Shown here piece after piece: positions 1 to 11,600 of a stretch of 64,000 nt of DNA. The translations under genes and the position numbers were made by a program. The notes under the pieces are model-generated. The model ran no database searches, was not told the DNA's origin, and was given only the letters and a program-made list of their open reading frames with translations. This DNA comes from Fragilaria crotonensis (Eukaryota; Bacillariophyta; Fragilariophyceae; Fragilariales; Fragilariaceae). The stretch covers positions 1 to 64,000 of the forward strand of contig JAKSYS010000141.1 of NCBI GenBank assembly GCA_022925895.1, given 5' to 3'. Numbering within the stretch: the first letter of the stretch is position 1; each line of letters begins with the position of its first letter.

Positions 1-55
1 AGGAGAAAACGAACTCCCACCTTCGTGGCGATGGCTTAAGTCAGGCTCGAAATGC

Positions 56-897
56 ATGGAGATTTCAGGCTACCTAACGTCATCCAAGGAACGGATTGCC
101 GAGCTATTCCTGAGCTTTGCGTTCTTCGTTTTGGGGCGTCAAATCCCGGTTTGGTTTGATGCGCTTTATGGCGACGATGTTTCAGCGCCTTATCAGGTAA
201 CTGCCAATGGAGACGTCTTGATAGATCTGGGCTTGAACTTTCCCTCGTTTCCCAGACTGTGCCAGTCTCGATGTTGACTCGTTGGCGTGGTCTACCGATT
301 GTCATTCTGTTGGTAGTAGGCATTTGCAACGGCCCTCCAGGTGACGCACACGCTAGTCTGTGTGCCTATTTTCTATCGGTTGGCATGAACTCGTTCGTGA
401 CGGATACGATGAAGAACTACTGCGCAAAACTGCGACCTAACTTCTACAATATGTGCGAGTTCGATGCCGGTACGAAGACGTGCACCAACGATGTGTCCAA
501 CGCACACAAATCCTTTCCTTCCGGACATTCCAGTTTGGCATTCTGCGCCATGTCGATTCTCAGCCTTTATTTTCTTGGCAAAGTGGGTCTGCATCGAATA
601 CCCTTGAAAAATGACCCCACCAAGAATTATCCGTCCCTCGCGACCAAACTCATGGCGTGGGTATCATTTGCGATACCAATGAGCATTGCTCTTTTCGTGG
701 CATGCAGTCGAGTTCACGACTATTTCCATCACCCTGCGGATATTGTGACTGGGGCTTTGATCGGTATTGTTTGCGCTCTCTTCGCTACCAGTTTGTGGTA
801 CCCATCAGTATACTCCAATATGGCTGGGTATCCACTTCATTACACCAATAGCAAATATCCGCCACATCTAACAAGATCTGAAGCCGTCAGTGTGTAG
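56..897 (+). CDS. PAP2-family lipid phosphate phosphatase (5' end may lie outside the window)
   Basis: This is an integral membrane phosphatase of the PAP2 superfamily, which dephosphorylates lipid phosphates such as phosphatidic acid. All three catalytic motifs are visible: KX6RP (Lys-Asn-Tyr-Cys-Ala-Lys-Leu-Arg-Pro, near nt 412-438), PSGH (near nt 520) and SRX5HX3D (near nt 706-740). Hydrophobic stretches lie between them. Two reading frames are joined by a 59-nt GT-AG intron at 197-255, after an in-frame Gln codon and before Thr-Val-Pro. The first ATG is at 56, but the frame stays open to position 2, so a true start upstream of the window is possible. The gene converges on the DHFR gene with about 70 nt between stop codons. 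Substrate and membrane location are not visible. Confidence 0.88.
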
Positions 898-969
898 TCC
901 AAGTGAGCAAACTTTTCCGACGTTTCAGCATAAGCGACGTGACAAAATAGAATCACAAATGAGGTTCCT

Positions 970-1773
970 CTATCTTTTCTTCCGTCCATACACAATGAAT
1001 ATACAATCTGGTACGTCGGTGCCATCACCTATCACGCTTCGCCGTGACTCTTCGTCGAAAAATCGATCCCAACGGTACTTGGCGGGAAACAGGGCCACCT
1101 CTGGGGTCTGGCCATTCGCGAGCGGGACCACTTCTACCACAGCGTCTACCACAGTAAGATGGACCTCCTGTGCTGATTTATGATGGAGCGCTTCGAGGTA
1201 CAATCGTTCACCGCCGCATACCCAACAGTCTAGGCTTTCCTCGTCAGTTGTCAATTCAAGTTGTTTGGCAAGATGTATAGCCTCGGAAAAGACCTGACAA
1301 CCTGCACCTTTTCAGACCCCATATGGTCAGATGCTGTGGTCGATACGACGATGCAATGTCGCACGTGTGCAATGTTGCGTTCTTCAGGTGTGTCATGGTA
1401 GGTCTTGCGCCCAACGATGATGACCTTGTCACGCGTCAAGTTTTGAAATGTTGTCGATCGTTTGGCACATTCCACGGGAGTTTCCGTGAATGCCAATGAC
1501 ACGGTTCTTGGACATGGCCGCAACAATGCCAAACCGCTCGATGGGATCCCATAGATTTTGATCGTTGCCTGTTGTCGGGGTGGAATCGTGAAGTAGCGTG
1601 TCGCTTCTGGTGCGTGTGCCAGCTGTTGTCACTGCAGGGGTAGAACCATTGGACGGTCGTGATGACGATTTACACCAAGATATCTCCTTGACTGAGAATG
1701 ATCGTGATAAAGAAGAGCCAGTTGTTGTCCGCCAGACCCTTCGACTGAGCAGGAGACGCGTCATTGTTGGCAT
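970..1773 (-). CDS. DHFR: Dihydrofolate reductase, stand-alone, with N-terminal extension; frame-disrupted
   Basis: DHFR reduces dihydrofolate to tetrahydrofolate with NADPH. Visible blocks are Ile-Val-Ala-Ala-Met followed by Asn-Arg-Val-Ile-Gly-Ile, then Leu-Pro-Trp-Asn-Val-Pro-Asn-Asp, then Val-Gly-Arg-Lys-Thr-Tyr, then the Cys-Gly-Gly-Glu-Arg-Leu-Tyr region and the typical C-terminal Phe-Pro-Ala-Lys-Tyr-Arg-Trp. The first about 75 residues are Arg, Ser and Thr rich (MPTMTRLLLSRRVWRTTTGS) and look like a mitochondrial presequence. No thymidylate synthase follows, unlike the bifunctional DHFR-TS common in protists. The frame changes three times (about 1475, 1445 and 1280). Each change is explained by one missing base, at least two of them in runs of A or T. 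No GT-AG intron fits, so I favour sequence error over a real pseudogene. Confidence 0.85.
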
Positions 1774-2259
1774 CGCATGTGGATTTGGCAGATCGTTTTT
1801 TCCGAAGTAGTAACAATGACGTCAGCCTATTTCAAGCCCACTGAACAAGGTCTGTACCGGTTACCGTTTGAAGTCGAATCGAGCACCATGCAAACTAAAT
1901 AGCCAGAGTGATTCAATTCAAGATCAACCAACGTAACTGCATCCACGTTGGACAGGTCTACGGTTGCAATGAGGACATTAGCCTGCACTCAAGCCCAGTC
2001 TGAGGCTAGTGCCGAGATTTAATCTACCGAACAAAACAACATTACGAGAATGATATACTAAAGGATTGTAAATTGAACACAGGATGATGGAAGACTTATG
2101 AAAAAGCTAACCCTGCGTAACTGCATCGACGTAGGGCAGCTCTGCGGTTGATAAAAAGTCCTGATCCTGCACTCAAACCCAGCATGAGACAAATGCCGAG
2201 GTTTAATATCCAGTTGCATGGAGCTAGGTTGCCGAACAAGCAACTTGACGTGAACTTAT
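1774..2259. other. Intergenic, DHFR to TOM22-like gene
   Basis: No gene is recognised. The stretch holds the first copy and most of the second copy of a tandem duplication described separately, which overlaps the 3' end of the TOM22-like gene. Confidence 0.5.
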
Positions 2260-2297
2260 TCACTTGAGATTTACTGAAGGATTGTGAATTGAAATTT
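1931..2297. repeat. Diverged tandem duplication, two copies (about 146 and 183 nt)
   Basis: Copy one (about 1931-2076) and copy two (about 2115-2297) share many blocks in the same order: CGTAACTGCATC, CTGCACTCAA, CCCAG, TGCCGAG, TTTAAT, CCGAACAA and a closing AAGGATTGT followed by AATTGAA. Copy two contains the last codons and the 3' flank of the TOM22-like gene, so copy one is probably a duplicated 3' fragment of that gene. Confidence 0.7.
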
Positions 2298-2711
2298 CAG
2301 CGAAACCCATCTCCTGTAGCTGACGATCCGAGTATCCCCTATTTCTGAAGTCCTTCACTTGCGCACGCTCAGATGCAATCATCTGTGAACGAAAAAGAAT
2401 GTTAGAACAGCACCATTAAGAAGTCAGAAACTAGCCTGCGTTGCTTCCTCACCTGTGACTCTACCGATTTCGAAGAGAAGCGGCATAAACACAACCATTG
2501 CTGTTGTGGCCACAACAAAGCCAATCTTTCCAGCCCACTTGGCCATCAACAGACCGGAGTCCTTCGCAAACAACCCTCCATCCCGGAAAGACTTTCCAGC
2601 TTTGATGAAGAATCCTTTCAGGCCTTTCGGCTGCTTCTGTTCCTTTGCCATTGATGTTACTGTTGCACAACGATGGTACTTTTTCACCATGGAGGTTGGG
2701 TGAGAGAACAA
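2260..2711 (-). CDS. TOM22-like mitochondrial import receptor subunit
   Basis: This is a small single-span protein. A basic N-terminus precedes a glycine-containing amphipathic stretch and one membrane segment (Val-Ala-Thr-Thr-Ala-Met-Val-Val-Phe-Met-Pro-Leu-Leu-Phe-Glu), resembling plant and stramenopile TOM22, the central receptor of the outer-membrane translocase. A second exon begins at 2382 after a canonical CACAG acceptor. It encodes a tail with Gly-Tyr-Ser-Asp-Arg-Gln-Leu-Gln-Glu-Met-Gly-Phe and stops at 2260. The donor is near 2447 (GTGAGG), but the simple splice leaves the frame off by one, so either another donor is used or a base is wrong. The likelier start is the Met at 2651 (Met-Ala-Lys-Glu-Gln) rather than 2711. 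Identification rests on topology and motif memory, not on a search. Confidence 0.6.
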
Positions 2712-3050
2712 GGACGGATTTTTGTGTTATTCGTGTCCGTCATGGCGAGGACAGCGAACGCGCTTGGCGGCCACAGTTGCCACTGATCTAAACGGGGGGA
2801 GGACTGACGACGACGTGGATCCAAGATACAAGTGCTCAGTATCGGGTCGTAAGTCTACGCACATGGTACTTGTACCAGTACTGAGTAAGGTGTGCGCTCG
2901 AAGCACAACGAGCCATGTTCGCCTCTACATACAGTTTTTCGAGAAATCCACAATAATTGCTTCGGAACAGTGGATGAGCCCTACTGCCATACTGCTTTCT
3001 CGACGATGACGACGTCTCCCCCACCATCTTATTGTAATGAGGAGTGAAAC
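2712..3050. promoter_or_regulatory. Divergent intergenic region between TOM22-like and HMG-box genes
   Basis: About 340 nt separate the two divergent starts, so both promoters and 5' UTRs should lie here. It contains ACTTGTACCAGTACT, one of the GTAC-rich words common between genes in this window. No TATA box or other defined element was recognised. Confidence 0.4.
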
Positions 3051-3918
3051 ATGGCGGACATGACAGACGATCATTCTGAGCTAGAGAATCAATCACAGAG
3101 CGACATTCTCTCTGATGGGTCCCTTTCCCCGACAAATAAACCTGAACAATCTACCTTGGCAGCATCCTCGAGTGATGTTTCTGAACCACAAGGCATGCCC
3201 GTTGGAGACTCGCAGGACACAGCATCGGAAAATTCCGACCCGATAGATCCCATTCTAGATCTGCTCGAATTCTCGGAAGATGTCATGTGTCCCGATGTGT
3301 CGAATATCTTGACTCGACAGCTTCAGGGAAACAATCCGACACCAGTTCTTTTGGAATTGGCGCGTTTCTTTCGAGCTCAAGCCTGCCTCCTCCGTGAACA
3401 GGCCAAAATACTGGATGAATTGGCGATTCGTGATACTATGCCAGGTCAGGATGAAGATCTCGACGATTGCCTTTATCGGGGTCGGGTGACTCATCTTGTC
3501 AAACTATCTCATGATGCCATGATGGCCACACATGACCGCATCGATGCGCTCGAGGACAGTGTGTACCCCTGGAGTGAAACGTGGTGCGTAATCATGGATT
3601 GATTATCAAATATCATTGTTGTTGTCATCTAGTACTGAATATCCTTCTTCCATCTGAAGTGGCAAAGTCGAGGGAAAGAAATTGTGCAAGAAGAGGACCA
3701 GGCCGGTCAATCGGTATACAGCCTTTCTCCATATGAATTTAAAGTCATGTGGGGCTGAAGGTGGTTCACGGCAAGCCATCTTCAAGTCTTTGGCAGCGCA
3801 ATGGAAGACCTTGGACGAAACCGAGAAATCAAAGTACGATGAGTTTGCCGTGGCAATCAATAGGGAGAAGGCTGCGCGAAAGCAATCAAGTAAAAGGGCG
3901 AAACTCGATGAAGGGTAA
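3051..3918 (+). CDS. HMG-box protein with acidic, Ser-rich N-terminal region
   Basis: This is a predicted DNA-bending or chromatin protein. Exon one (3051-3583) encodes an acidic, Ser-rich region followed by a helical segment (Leu-Glu-Leu-Ala-Arg-Phe-Phe-Arg and onward) of unknown function. A 76-nt GT-AG intron (3584-3659) restores the frame into exon two. Exon two begins with a Lys/Arg patch and then an HMG-box-like domain: Asn-Arg-Tyr-Thr-Ala-Phe near the start, Leu-Ala-Ala-Gln-Trp-Lys-Thr-Leu in the middle, and Glu-Lys-Ser-Lys-Tyr-Asp-Glu-Phe at the end. The C-terminus is basic (Ser-Ser-Lys-Arg-Ala-Lys-Leu), a possible nuclear localisation signal. The start is the first ATG of the open frame. 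Whether it is sequence-specific cannot be told. Confidence 0.75.
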
Positions 3919-5052
3919 AGATTGAGTTTCTTTGGCACCGGTGGTTCGCTGATGTCATATCCTAGCCTATTTATGGTTCAGAAATCTACATTTACGTAGA
4001 GAAATGGGTGTCCATACCGGCTTGAGCCTCGGAAGGCGTCCGTTGTTTGTAAGCCGCGGACGACCGTTTCGGCTAATGACTGTTGTTGTTAAGATAGCAC
4101 CGAAGGGATTTCCTGTTGGCGCAACTGTGTTCATCAATTCAGTGATGTTGAGGATCCTAGGATCGTGTCCCGAAATCCATATTCGCTCTACCAACGTACT
4201 GAACCGATCTGAGTTTGACCGTCCTCCAATATGGAAGAACGTTGGGAATGAATTGGCTTGAGTTCACTGTCACATGTGTGCTTCGTCTTAAGGTATTCAA
4301 TGTTGAATCGTTATCTCGAATGATTGATCAAATGAAACATGTCTCCCAGTCAATCAGTTCGCATTGGGTGCACGGATCGTTTGAAACTACTTGGACTTAG
4401 GATGGCTCAACGTCGTCCCATGCAGTTATAGTGTGAATAAAAACGAATTGAATTGTGTTTCCGTCTCCTACAGGGCAAGCTTGGTGCCAGCAACATCAGA
4501 AACATGAACAGGAGGGAGCGGTAAAAGTGGGCTCTTGAATACCTAAATTGAGACTGAAGGTGGGGCGCAATGCCGGTCCCATCGGAACTGCTTGCTGTTT
4601 TGAAGATGTTCTGACCAATTCTCGGAATTCGAGCTCCAACCAGTAGCAAAAGGAAATGCTGACAATGAGGTGCAGTGCCAACTTGCATGCCTACTGGACC
4701 GCAACCACCTCCCGCGTTTCGATCTCTCCATGCATTGCCAGATATTCTGTGGCGTTGTTATCGTGACACGAACGGGAAATGGATAAATCAGACACACGCT
4801 ACAAAGCCATCACATACACCTTGGGAAACGCTTTTCCCTTGGATGACCCAAATGTACGAGCATCGTTCGGTTATCCTGTTACAACCAACAAGGTACGAAG
4901 TCGAGGCTAGGTGAACCTGTGCGGCGCTGGTGGGAATGCCAAAGACTTCTCTGTCCGGTTCATGTCAACCACTTGCCGCGTGGTGACTCGTGCATAAAGC
5001 GACTGAAAATCCTTAAGATAAACTAATTTATTCAAACACAGGATACACCGCC
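3919..5052. other. Intergenic, no recognisable gene
   Basis: Only short overlapping open frames of fewer than 95 codons occur on both strands. None shows a known motif or supporting splice signals. Nothing else is seen. Confidence 0.5.
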
Positions 5053-7476
5053 TTATGGCGGTTGAACATCAACGTCAACTTCTCTTCTCCTCACTTTCCT
5101 TTGCCTATGCCGGGGGTGACTGACGTTTATTTGGATCATGGTGTCAAAGTCAATTTCATACGTCCACATCTTGCCCTTGAACCTCTGGGTACTCAAAGGT
5201 GAAACATCATTTGTGTATGCCCGGTAAGCCGATTCAACGATTGCCTGCGACTGTGATGCAATAGGGTGCCATCCATCATCTTCATATTCCCACACAAAGG
5301 TCTTATCATCATCGGCGGTCGACGTGTTAGAGCCCTCTTCCGACGGAAAGCTACTCGTTGCCATAGTGGCGGTGCAACTAGTCTCGCCACATCTTCCTTA
5401 CACTTGTATGGAGTACGAGGTCTCTCTCCCCTGTAGTACCTAACCAAATAGTTTGGATATGCTCGACCATTTTCATAAACAACCCAAATGTGCGAACCGC
5501 CCGTCCATCCAGTGACTGTATTATATTTCATACCCGGACGTGGATGAATGGGCGGAACTGTCAATGCACTGCACTCCGCCTTCTTTGTGGGGCTCATCGC
5601 GGTTCATTTCAACTGCGTTCCCAACAAGAAGTTTTGCAAGAATCATCTCTCGTTCGTCACTATACCGTGTCGAATTTTCGTCAGGCTTGAAGGCAAACGT
5701 GTGAGTAGGAGCTTTGGTGGCAAAATAGAGACCCCACCCCAGAACCCTTTACGGGAATATTGCATCATGAATCCGTCATGCTTATCACTGTATATGACTG
5801 ACGGTTCCAGGGAGGACGTGCCGTGCCAGACGTCGAGCTCTGTGTCGTCAATTCCGTTCATCGCAAACCTATTTTTGTGGAAGGAGTAATAGTCCCACAG
5901 CTCCTTGTTTTGGACACGCCACAACTTCGAGATCCATGCGTCTTCCATGCTTTTCGAAGCTTCCTAGTCACGCTCCAATACTCTTCATATTCTGGAAGGA
6001 CCTCAATGACAAGACCTGCTGAAGTAGACCATGTATCTGGTACTTGTACTTCTTGCAACGGTTCACGCTCGGGCGGCAAGATATTCTGGTAATTCCTTGC
6101 GTCCTCAATTCGCGCGTTGATATTTGCGAGCTGCTCACCAATATTGAATATCGCCTCCAATACCTTCTTCATCTCGTGTTTGTTCTTTCTATCTAACAAA
6201 TACGTAATCGACAATGCAGTAATTAACGACGCCATGATTGGAAGTACAATGAAAATCCATATAGGGGTTGAGACGCCAGGCGCATCGTCCAAGGCGGAAT
6301 GGACAAAGCTGCATTTGGTCCAATTGAGTGGAGTAGTTTGCCAACCAACCTGTTGTAAACTTCTAAATTCATACTGAGGGTTTGTCCTGAACCGGCCGTT
6401 CTTATCAAAGGATCGCGTCCACTCACACCCGTGAAATTGGTGTTGCACAGATTGTCGACCACTGCTGTACCATTATCTCGTCCACACACACTCAATAGAA
6501 ACAACGCGCGAAGATCAGTGTGGGCTGGGAGTTTATATTCTGCACCGTGTGCTACCATCACCTCATAGCTGTTGTATCGATCAAGAAATGCCTGATACTT
6601 CAGAAAATGTGGACTATGGAACGGTGTGAGTCCCAAGTTGCCGGTACGCAGCGGCAGCGAAGGAGCATTCCAAGCGTAATTGACCCACCCACCGCTGGCA
6701 TTCCAGATAGTATCAGGCTGGAAATGCGTTTGGGTTGCAAGGCCTTGAATGCGGGATGCATGGTCTGGAGTTGCCATTGCCACGATTATTGGGGATTTGA
6801 CCAGAGGCTTCTTTGTACGCATGCCTTTCAATCCTAGCAGAACTGATTCATCGCTAAAATCCCCATTTCCTTGGAGGCTGATTGTGTGTGAGTAGGCAAT
6901 GGTGGTACGTGTCCACGCATTCCCTCCTTCCTCCGGGGTCGCACTATGATTTCCAACCCATGCTTCCCCAGACTTGGTGATCATATCTCGTGAATAATGG
7001 GTGTCCGTGCAAATAACGGAAACGCGATCCCAGCCGAGCGATCGAAACAGTGCGACAAGAGCGCCAACCTGACCACGAGCGTCGTCGGGCGCGACAGTGA
7101 GAAAGAAGTTCTTAAAATCGTCATCATCACTTAGTTGCGATGTTGAACTCATCGAAACCACTGGGACGTATTCCAACGCAATCACTCGAGCAACACCTGT
7201 TGAAGCGCCAGAGCAGTGGCATCCGATCACGGCATGCGGTATCACGGGATGCCGATTCGTTCTGTTTTCAACCCAGTCCATGTCGACTGCCGGCGTCTCG
7301 TCGAATGTGTCGTTTTTCCAAATCCTGTCAATGACAGTTTCATTGCCCAGGCGATCATCCCACATTCTATCATCAGGATCATCCAGCACGTCAATATCGG
7401 TGTGTAAGATATGAAATCCCAACTCATTGAAGTGTATCAATGCCCCTATCCTCAAAGGAGATGCCATGCTACTCAT
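5053..7476 (-). CDS. Single-pass receptor: ANF-like ligand-binding domain, TM helix, PARP catalytic domain, WWE domain
   Basis: Order from the N-terminus: a type-1 periplasmic-binding (ANF-receptor) domain (7476 to about 6330) with several Asn-X-Ser/Thr sites and a late Phe-Thr-Gly-Val-Ser-Gly motif typical of class C receptors; one TM helix (about 6265-6194); a charged coiled-coil-like linker; a PARP domain (about 5960-5400) with Leu-Trp-Arg-Val-Gln-Asn, His-Gly-Thr, Gly-Leu-Tyr-Phe-Ala and Val-Val-Tyr-Glu-Asn-Gly; then a WWE domain (about 5330-5080). TM and PARP lead-in share one uninterrupted frame (6448-5960), so the fusion is not an artefact of joining neighbours. Five single-base frame changes (near 6420, 5960, 5735, 5580, 5370), mostly in short homopolymers, look like sequence errors. 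The third triad position falls on Val in Tyr-Leu-Val-Arg-Tyr, suggesting mono-ADP-ribosylation. No signal peptide is seen at 7476, and the frame stays open upstream to about 7605, so the start is uncertain. Confidence 0.8.
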
Positions 7477-8610
7477 ACTAATAATTGTAACTAGATTGTA
7501 ATTGCAATGCGTATCGTTTCCTGGGGCATGCGGAAATCCCTGTGGTTTCGGTACTCGTAGCTTCCAAGTCTCCCATATTATGACATACTCCAGTACAGAG
7601 GAGAAGTGCGTTTAAACATATCCTCTTCCCTGTTCGCCAGTACGCATTGCCGATCGGTTCGATCTGTTAATGTGCGAATGAAATGTTGCACAAAGATCCT
7701 ATGTTTGTCGCAGTCGAAATCCGATTCATGCCTATACACAAGATCTACCTGGAACCAGTAATACAGATCGTAGACTCTGGGAGGTCCGGTAAAATGACGT
7801 TTCTCTCGTAGCTTCTACATGCAATGAATACCAAGCAGAGGTGCGTGGCCGGACCTTCATGGGACCAGCGACTGCGATTATGTCATAAGTCATAAGTCGT
7901 GTGACATCCACCGAGCACAAGTATGTATACTAAGTTGAACTGCCGGTATCATACGCGTACTATCATATGTACGCTAGACACTCCACTCTCCACTAGTAGT
8001 AGAGACTCTCCTCTACTAGAGTAGACTCTAGTAGTAGACTTCTGGTACAGATCAGTTCCACGATCGAGAAACCAGGCCTCCCAATTTTCCTGTCTAAAAA
8101 AAAATAAAATTTGCGGCGTCGGTCATCTGCCCTGCTGACTGCTGAGGAAAAGTATGGACGGAGTCGGCTTGGTCGTGATTTGACCTTTGGCGTGCCATGG
8201 ACGCCCGTAGCACCTAGTAGTACCTGGTACCAGGGACCAGGGAATTATGTCGCTGTACAAGTACTTGTACCTTATACCAATACCTGGTACCATGAAGGAA
8301 GCAGGGCATCTCATGTGAACTCAGCATACATACTACTACAACGTACAACTACTCAGTCCTGTTTAGCAACCACGAGTCGGCCTGGGAGATGCGGGAAAGT
8401 ACTCTTTGGAGGTAAACTAGACAGTAGACCGCAGACTACTACGGTACACTATATTGTTAACGTACCTTAACCACCCTTACAAATACATTGTATGGCTGGA
8501 TGCATATTCTGGGTACACGAGGTAGCCCCACGTAGGTCGTAGTATTCAATGTTTTTGTTCAGACGTAGAAAGTATACTAAGTCTACGCAAACGCAAATGG
8601 ATCGAGGTTT
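7477..8610. other. Intergenic, simple palindromic tracts
   Basis: No gene is supported. Around 7990-8040 there are nested CTAGTAGTAGAG and CTCTACTAG words that can pair, and around 8215-8300 repeated TACCTGGTACCAGG and GTACTTGTAC words. If the transposon ending at 8611 has the same layout as its relative at 41.4 kb, its terminal inverted repeat should lie near 8460, but I could not find a convincing match. Confidence 0.45.
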
Positions 8611-11600
8611 CTAATCTGGATTCATCACAAACTTGAAATCGAAGTCCATTACACATCGATGTGTTTTGAACTCCCGAAGCAGTTTCTCCAATGCAACAGG
8701 ACCATACTTTGCACAGTCTTGCTGTATTTCAGCACTGACTTGCCCGCTATCAATGGCGTGGTAAGCAAGAAGATATTGACGAGCTCGTTTCGCAAATTTT
8801 CGAATGCGTTCAATTGAAAGGACTTTCTCCGACAAAGAATATCTAACGCCTGCCATGAAATTTTCCTTCCCTTTCTTTTCTTTTAAGGTGAGATTGCGGT
8901 ATGCACCTTGCTGCATGCCCACATGTACTCAACGCCTTCACCTGCTATTTCGGCATGACACTTGGGGTTAGCATGACTTCCACGCCAATTTTTGCTCCGA
9001 CATGCTCCATCATGCTTTCTTCGTTCAAGAAATCAGAACACATCGCCATTAGATGGCGCAAACTCAAGCTCAAGTCCACGTTTCCGAGCTCATCCTTCCT
9101 GCCGGTAAGTGTATAGCTTGACAGCTTGTTCATATCAATATATCCTCGCTCCCACAACACCTGAAGCAAACCCTTTGCCTTTCCCACCCAACCTTCCTTT
9201 ATTTTAGGAACTTCGCGATTGATCGGGATATTTTTGTCGATACAAATAGCGATCAGTTCTTTTGTTCTTTCCTTTGGTGTTAATGCCTTGACGACGTAGT
9301 TCGAGGATTAATTCGGATTTGTTTCTTGAGACATTTGACGGATCGCCATCGACTTGATCAAGGCGACTGAGAATGCGTTCGTTTGGTATCATCCAGAAAG
9401 GTCCAACATCAACTTCGGTAAATGTCAATCGCTGAGTTTGGCCGGGCTCCAGGATACGTGCATATGGACCGAGGAAGCCGGATTCCCTTTCAATGACAGT
9501 CGGGTGCATGACTGGGCATTTTCCACCAAATGATCTATTCATTTTAGCTGCATTGAGACCATCGGGGCGCTGCTTTGCGTGTCCTGATGAATGATCGAAT
9601 AGAAATACAAAATGGACCTGTGGATGCATAACCTTTAGACAATCAACGACATCTTCGAACTGTAGCACCATGTGATTATAATCCCAGTAGCCCTCTTTGT
9701 TTTCCCTGTAGTCGAAGTATGTTAGAATGGCGACTTGCCAGCTAATAGAAGGGGCTTAAGGGAAGAGCCTAAGACTTCCATTGCTGCTTCTTCATCGGCA
9801 TATCTCGTTCCTTGCCGTATCTCGTTCACTGAGTCTAGTGTGTTTTGATCTAATTCTTGGATCAAACCATATTCCCTGCAGATAAATGATGATATCATCA
9901 CCCCGCTCCTTCATCCTTGGGGAGGAGAGGACGCTCGCCTTTGGGACCTGTCCACATCTTTGAAAGAAACGAGAACTGCTTAAAGATGGCCTCGTCCTGC
10001 CCGACAAAGATGACTATTGGCTTGCTTGTGTCCCGTCGTATGCTTAAGTGTGCTCCAAAGAACGCCGTCCCTACTATATCCGCCACTGCTTCACTCGAAA
10101 TGGCGTCAACGTGATATTCCACCATCTCAACATTACTGATAGGATCTACGTAATGATAGCCACAGTTTTTGCAACCGAATCTTGTGCCTCTAGAATTTTA
10201 GAAGCTACAAGACTAAGCTGAACCCACCGATGAGCTTGAACTTCATGAGCGATGTATCGCTTTGTGAAGACAGGCCGATAAGCAAGTGTTTCCGCCTTCT
10301 CGTGTCCATCAACAAAATAATGCTTGCTGCGGTTTTTGTATCTGAAACCCGTGGCATGCATCCATCGAACAACTGTGGCAATGGATATCTTAGATAAACG
10401 GTAACTTTGAAGGAAGCTCTTCGTCTCTTGCGATAGCTCCAGCACTGGCGGTGTAACAAGGTCATTTTCTTGCGAATTGTCAGAAGTCTCCTCGATGCCT
10501 CGCTCAACTCTTGCCATCATCGTTGGAATCAATGTTTCAAGCACGTACGTGTGCATTCTTTCCACCGACAGTTCTTTCAGAATGCTTACTCCATGTTTCC
10601 TGAAAGCATCCATTGCGTCTGGATTCTCGATAAAGAACGGTGGCAAGCAATTTTTGGGTACAGGTGATTTGATAAAGGTGCCTTTCGGGCTGTAGGCCAG
10701 TCGTCTGTGCCACCTTGCCAGTGGTCGCCAATGGGAGTAGCTTTCAACTCCGACATCATTCATCAATCCAATTGAGTACTCGATACATTGCTGCCATGTC
10801 CACCTCGATGTTTTGCTCGCCTCGTCGACAAATTTTCGCAAGGCACATGCAAGGTACATGCTCCGATGCCTGATCATAAAGATGTCGTGTTCTGAACACA
10901 AATCCTCTTGATCGCCACCATCTACAAGTGTCCTCCAATCTGCAGCAATACTGTTAACCATCTCCAATTTTTCAATTCGATCCATGACAGCTTTCCGAAC
11001 ATCGCAATCAGTGCCATAATACAACTTTGGTGCGAAGAGCTTTCTGGAATCGCCAGATTCCCAATACGAGGATAATTGCAGCGACGGTTCTTGAGCGGTG
11101 AGGATCAACAAGGAACTAGTAGGGGTTGTTTCCTCTATCTGAGTTTCGTTTGCTTGGTCAGAAGCAAGCTTACGCTTCTTAGTATTCACAGGTCCAGGAA
11201 CAGCCGAAAAAAATTGCGAGGAGGATGATGTGGTGAAGTCAACATGTTGACGAGTCCTTGGAGGCAGCGGGTGTGAGGCATTTTGCTCTTTCCAAGCTAC
11301 TGAATTGGATGCGGTCGGGTAGGATTGGGGGACATCCTTTACAGAAACCTGAAAGAAATTGTACTTCTGTTGCTTTCCGTCTTCCCTTGCTTTGAAGTCG
11401 TGTCGAAAAAGCTTCAGTTGTTCGCCGCCACCACCGACAAAGATGTTACCCTCAATGGACTTCTCATGGTACTCCTTTCCCACAACACGTAGAAGCTCTG
11501 ACTTTTTCACCTTCAAATCATCTTGAAGCTGGCACCTTGTATTGATTTCATCCAGCAATGTGTCCGCTTGCCACCAAACTTCATGAAGTCGTGAATCTTG

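Noticed and set aside
970-1773. Introns as the cause of the DHFR frame changes
   Set aside because: The conserved protein blocks abut or overlap at the changes, leaving no room for an intron, and no GT-AG pair fits.
3967-4914. Several small open frames as genes
   Set aside because: All are short, overlap each other on both strands and show no motif or splice support.
7985-8045. A terminator or structured RNA in the CTAGTAG palindromes
   Set aside because: The tract is a low-complexity repeat of TAG and CTA units, so pairing is expected by chance, and the window is eukaryotic.
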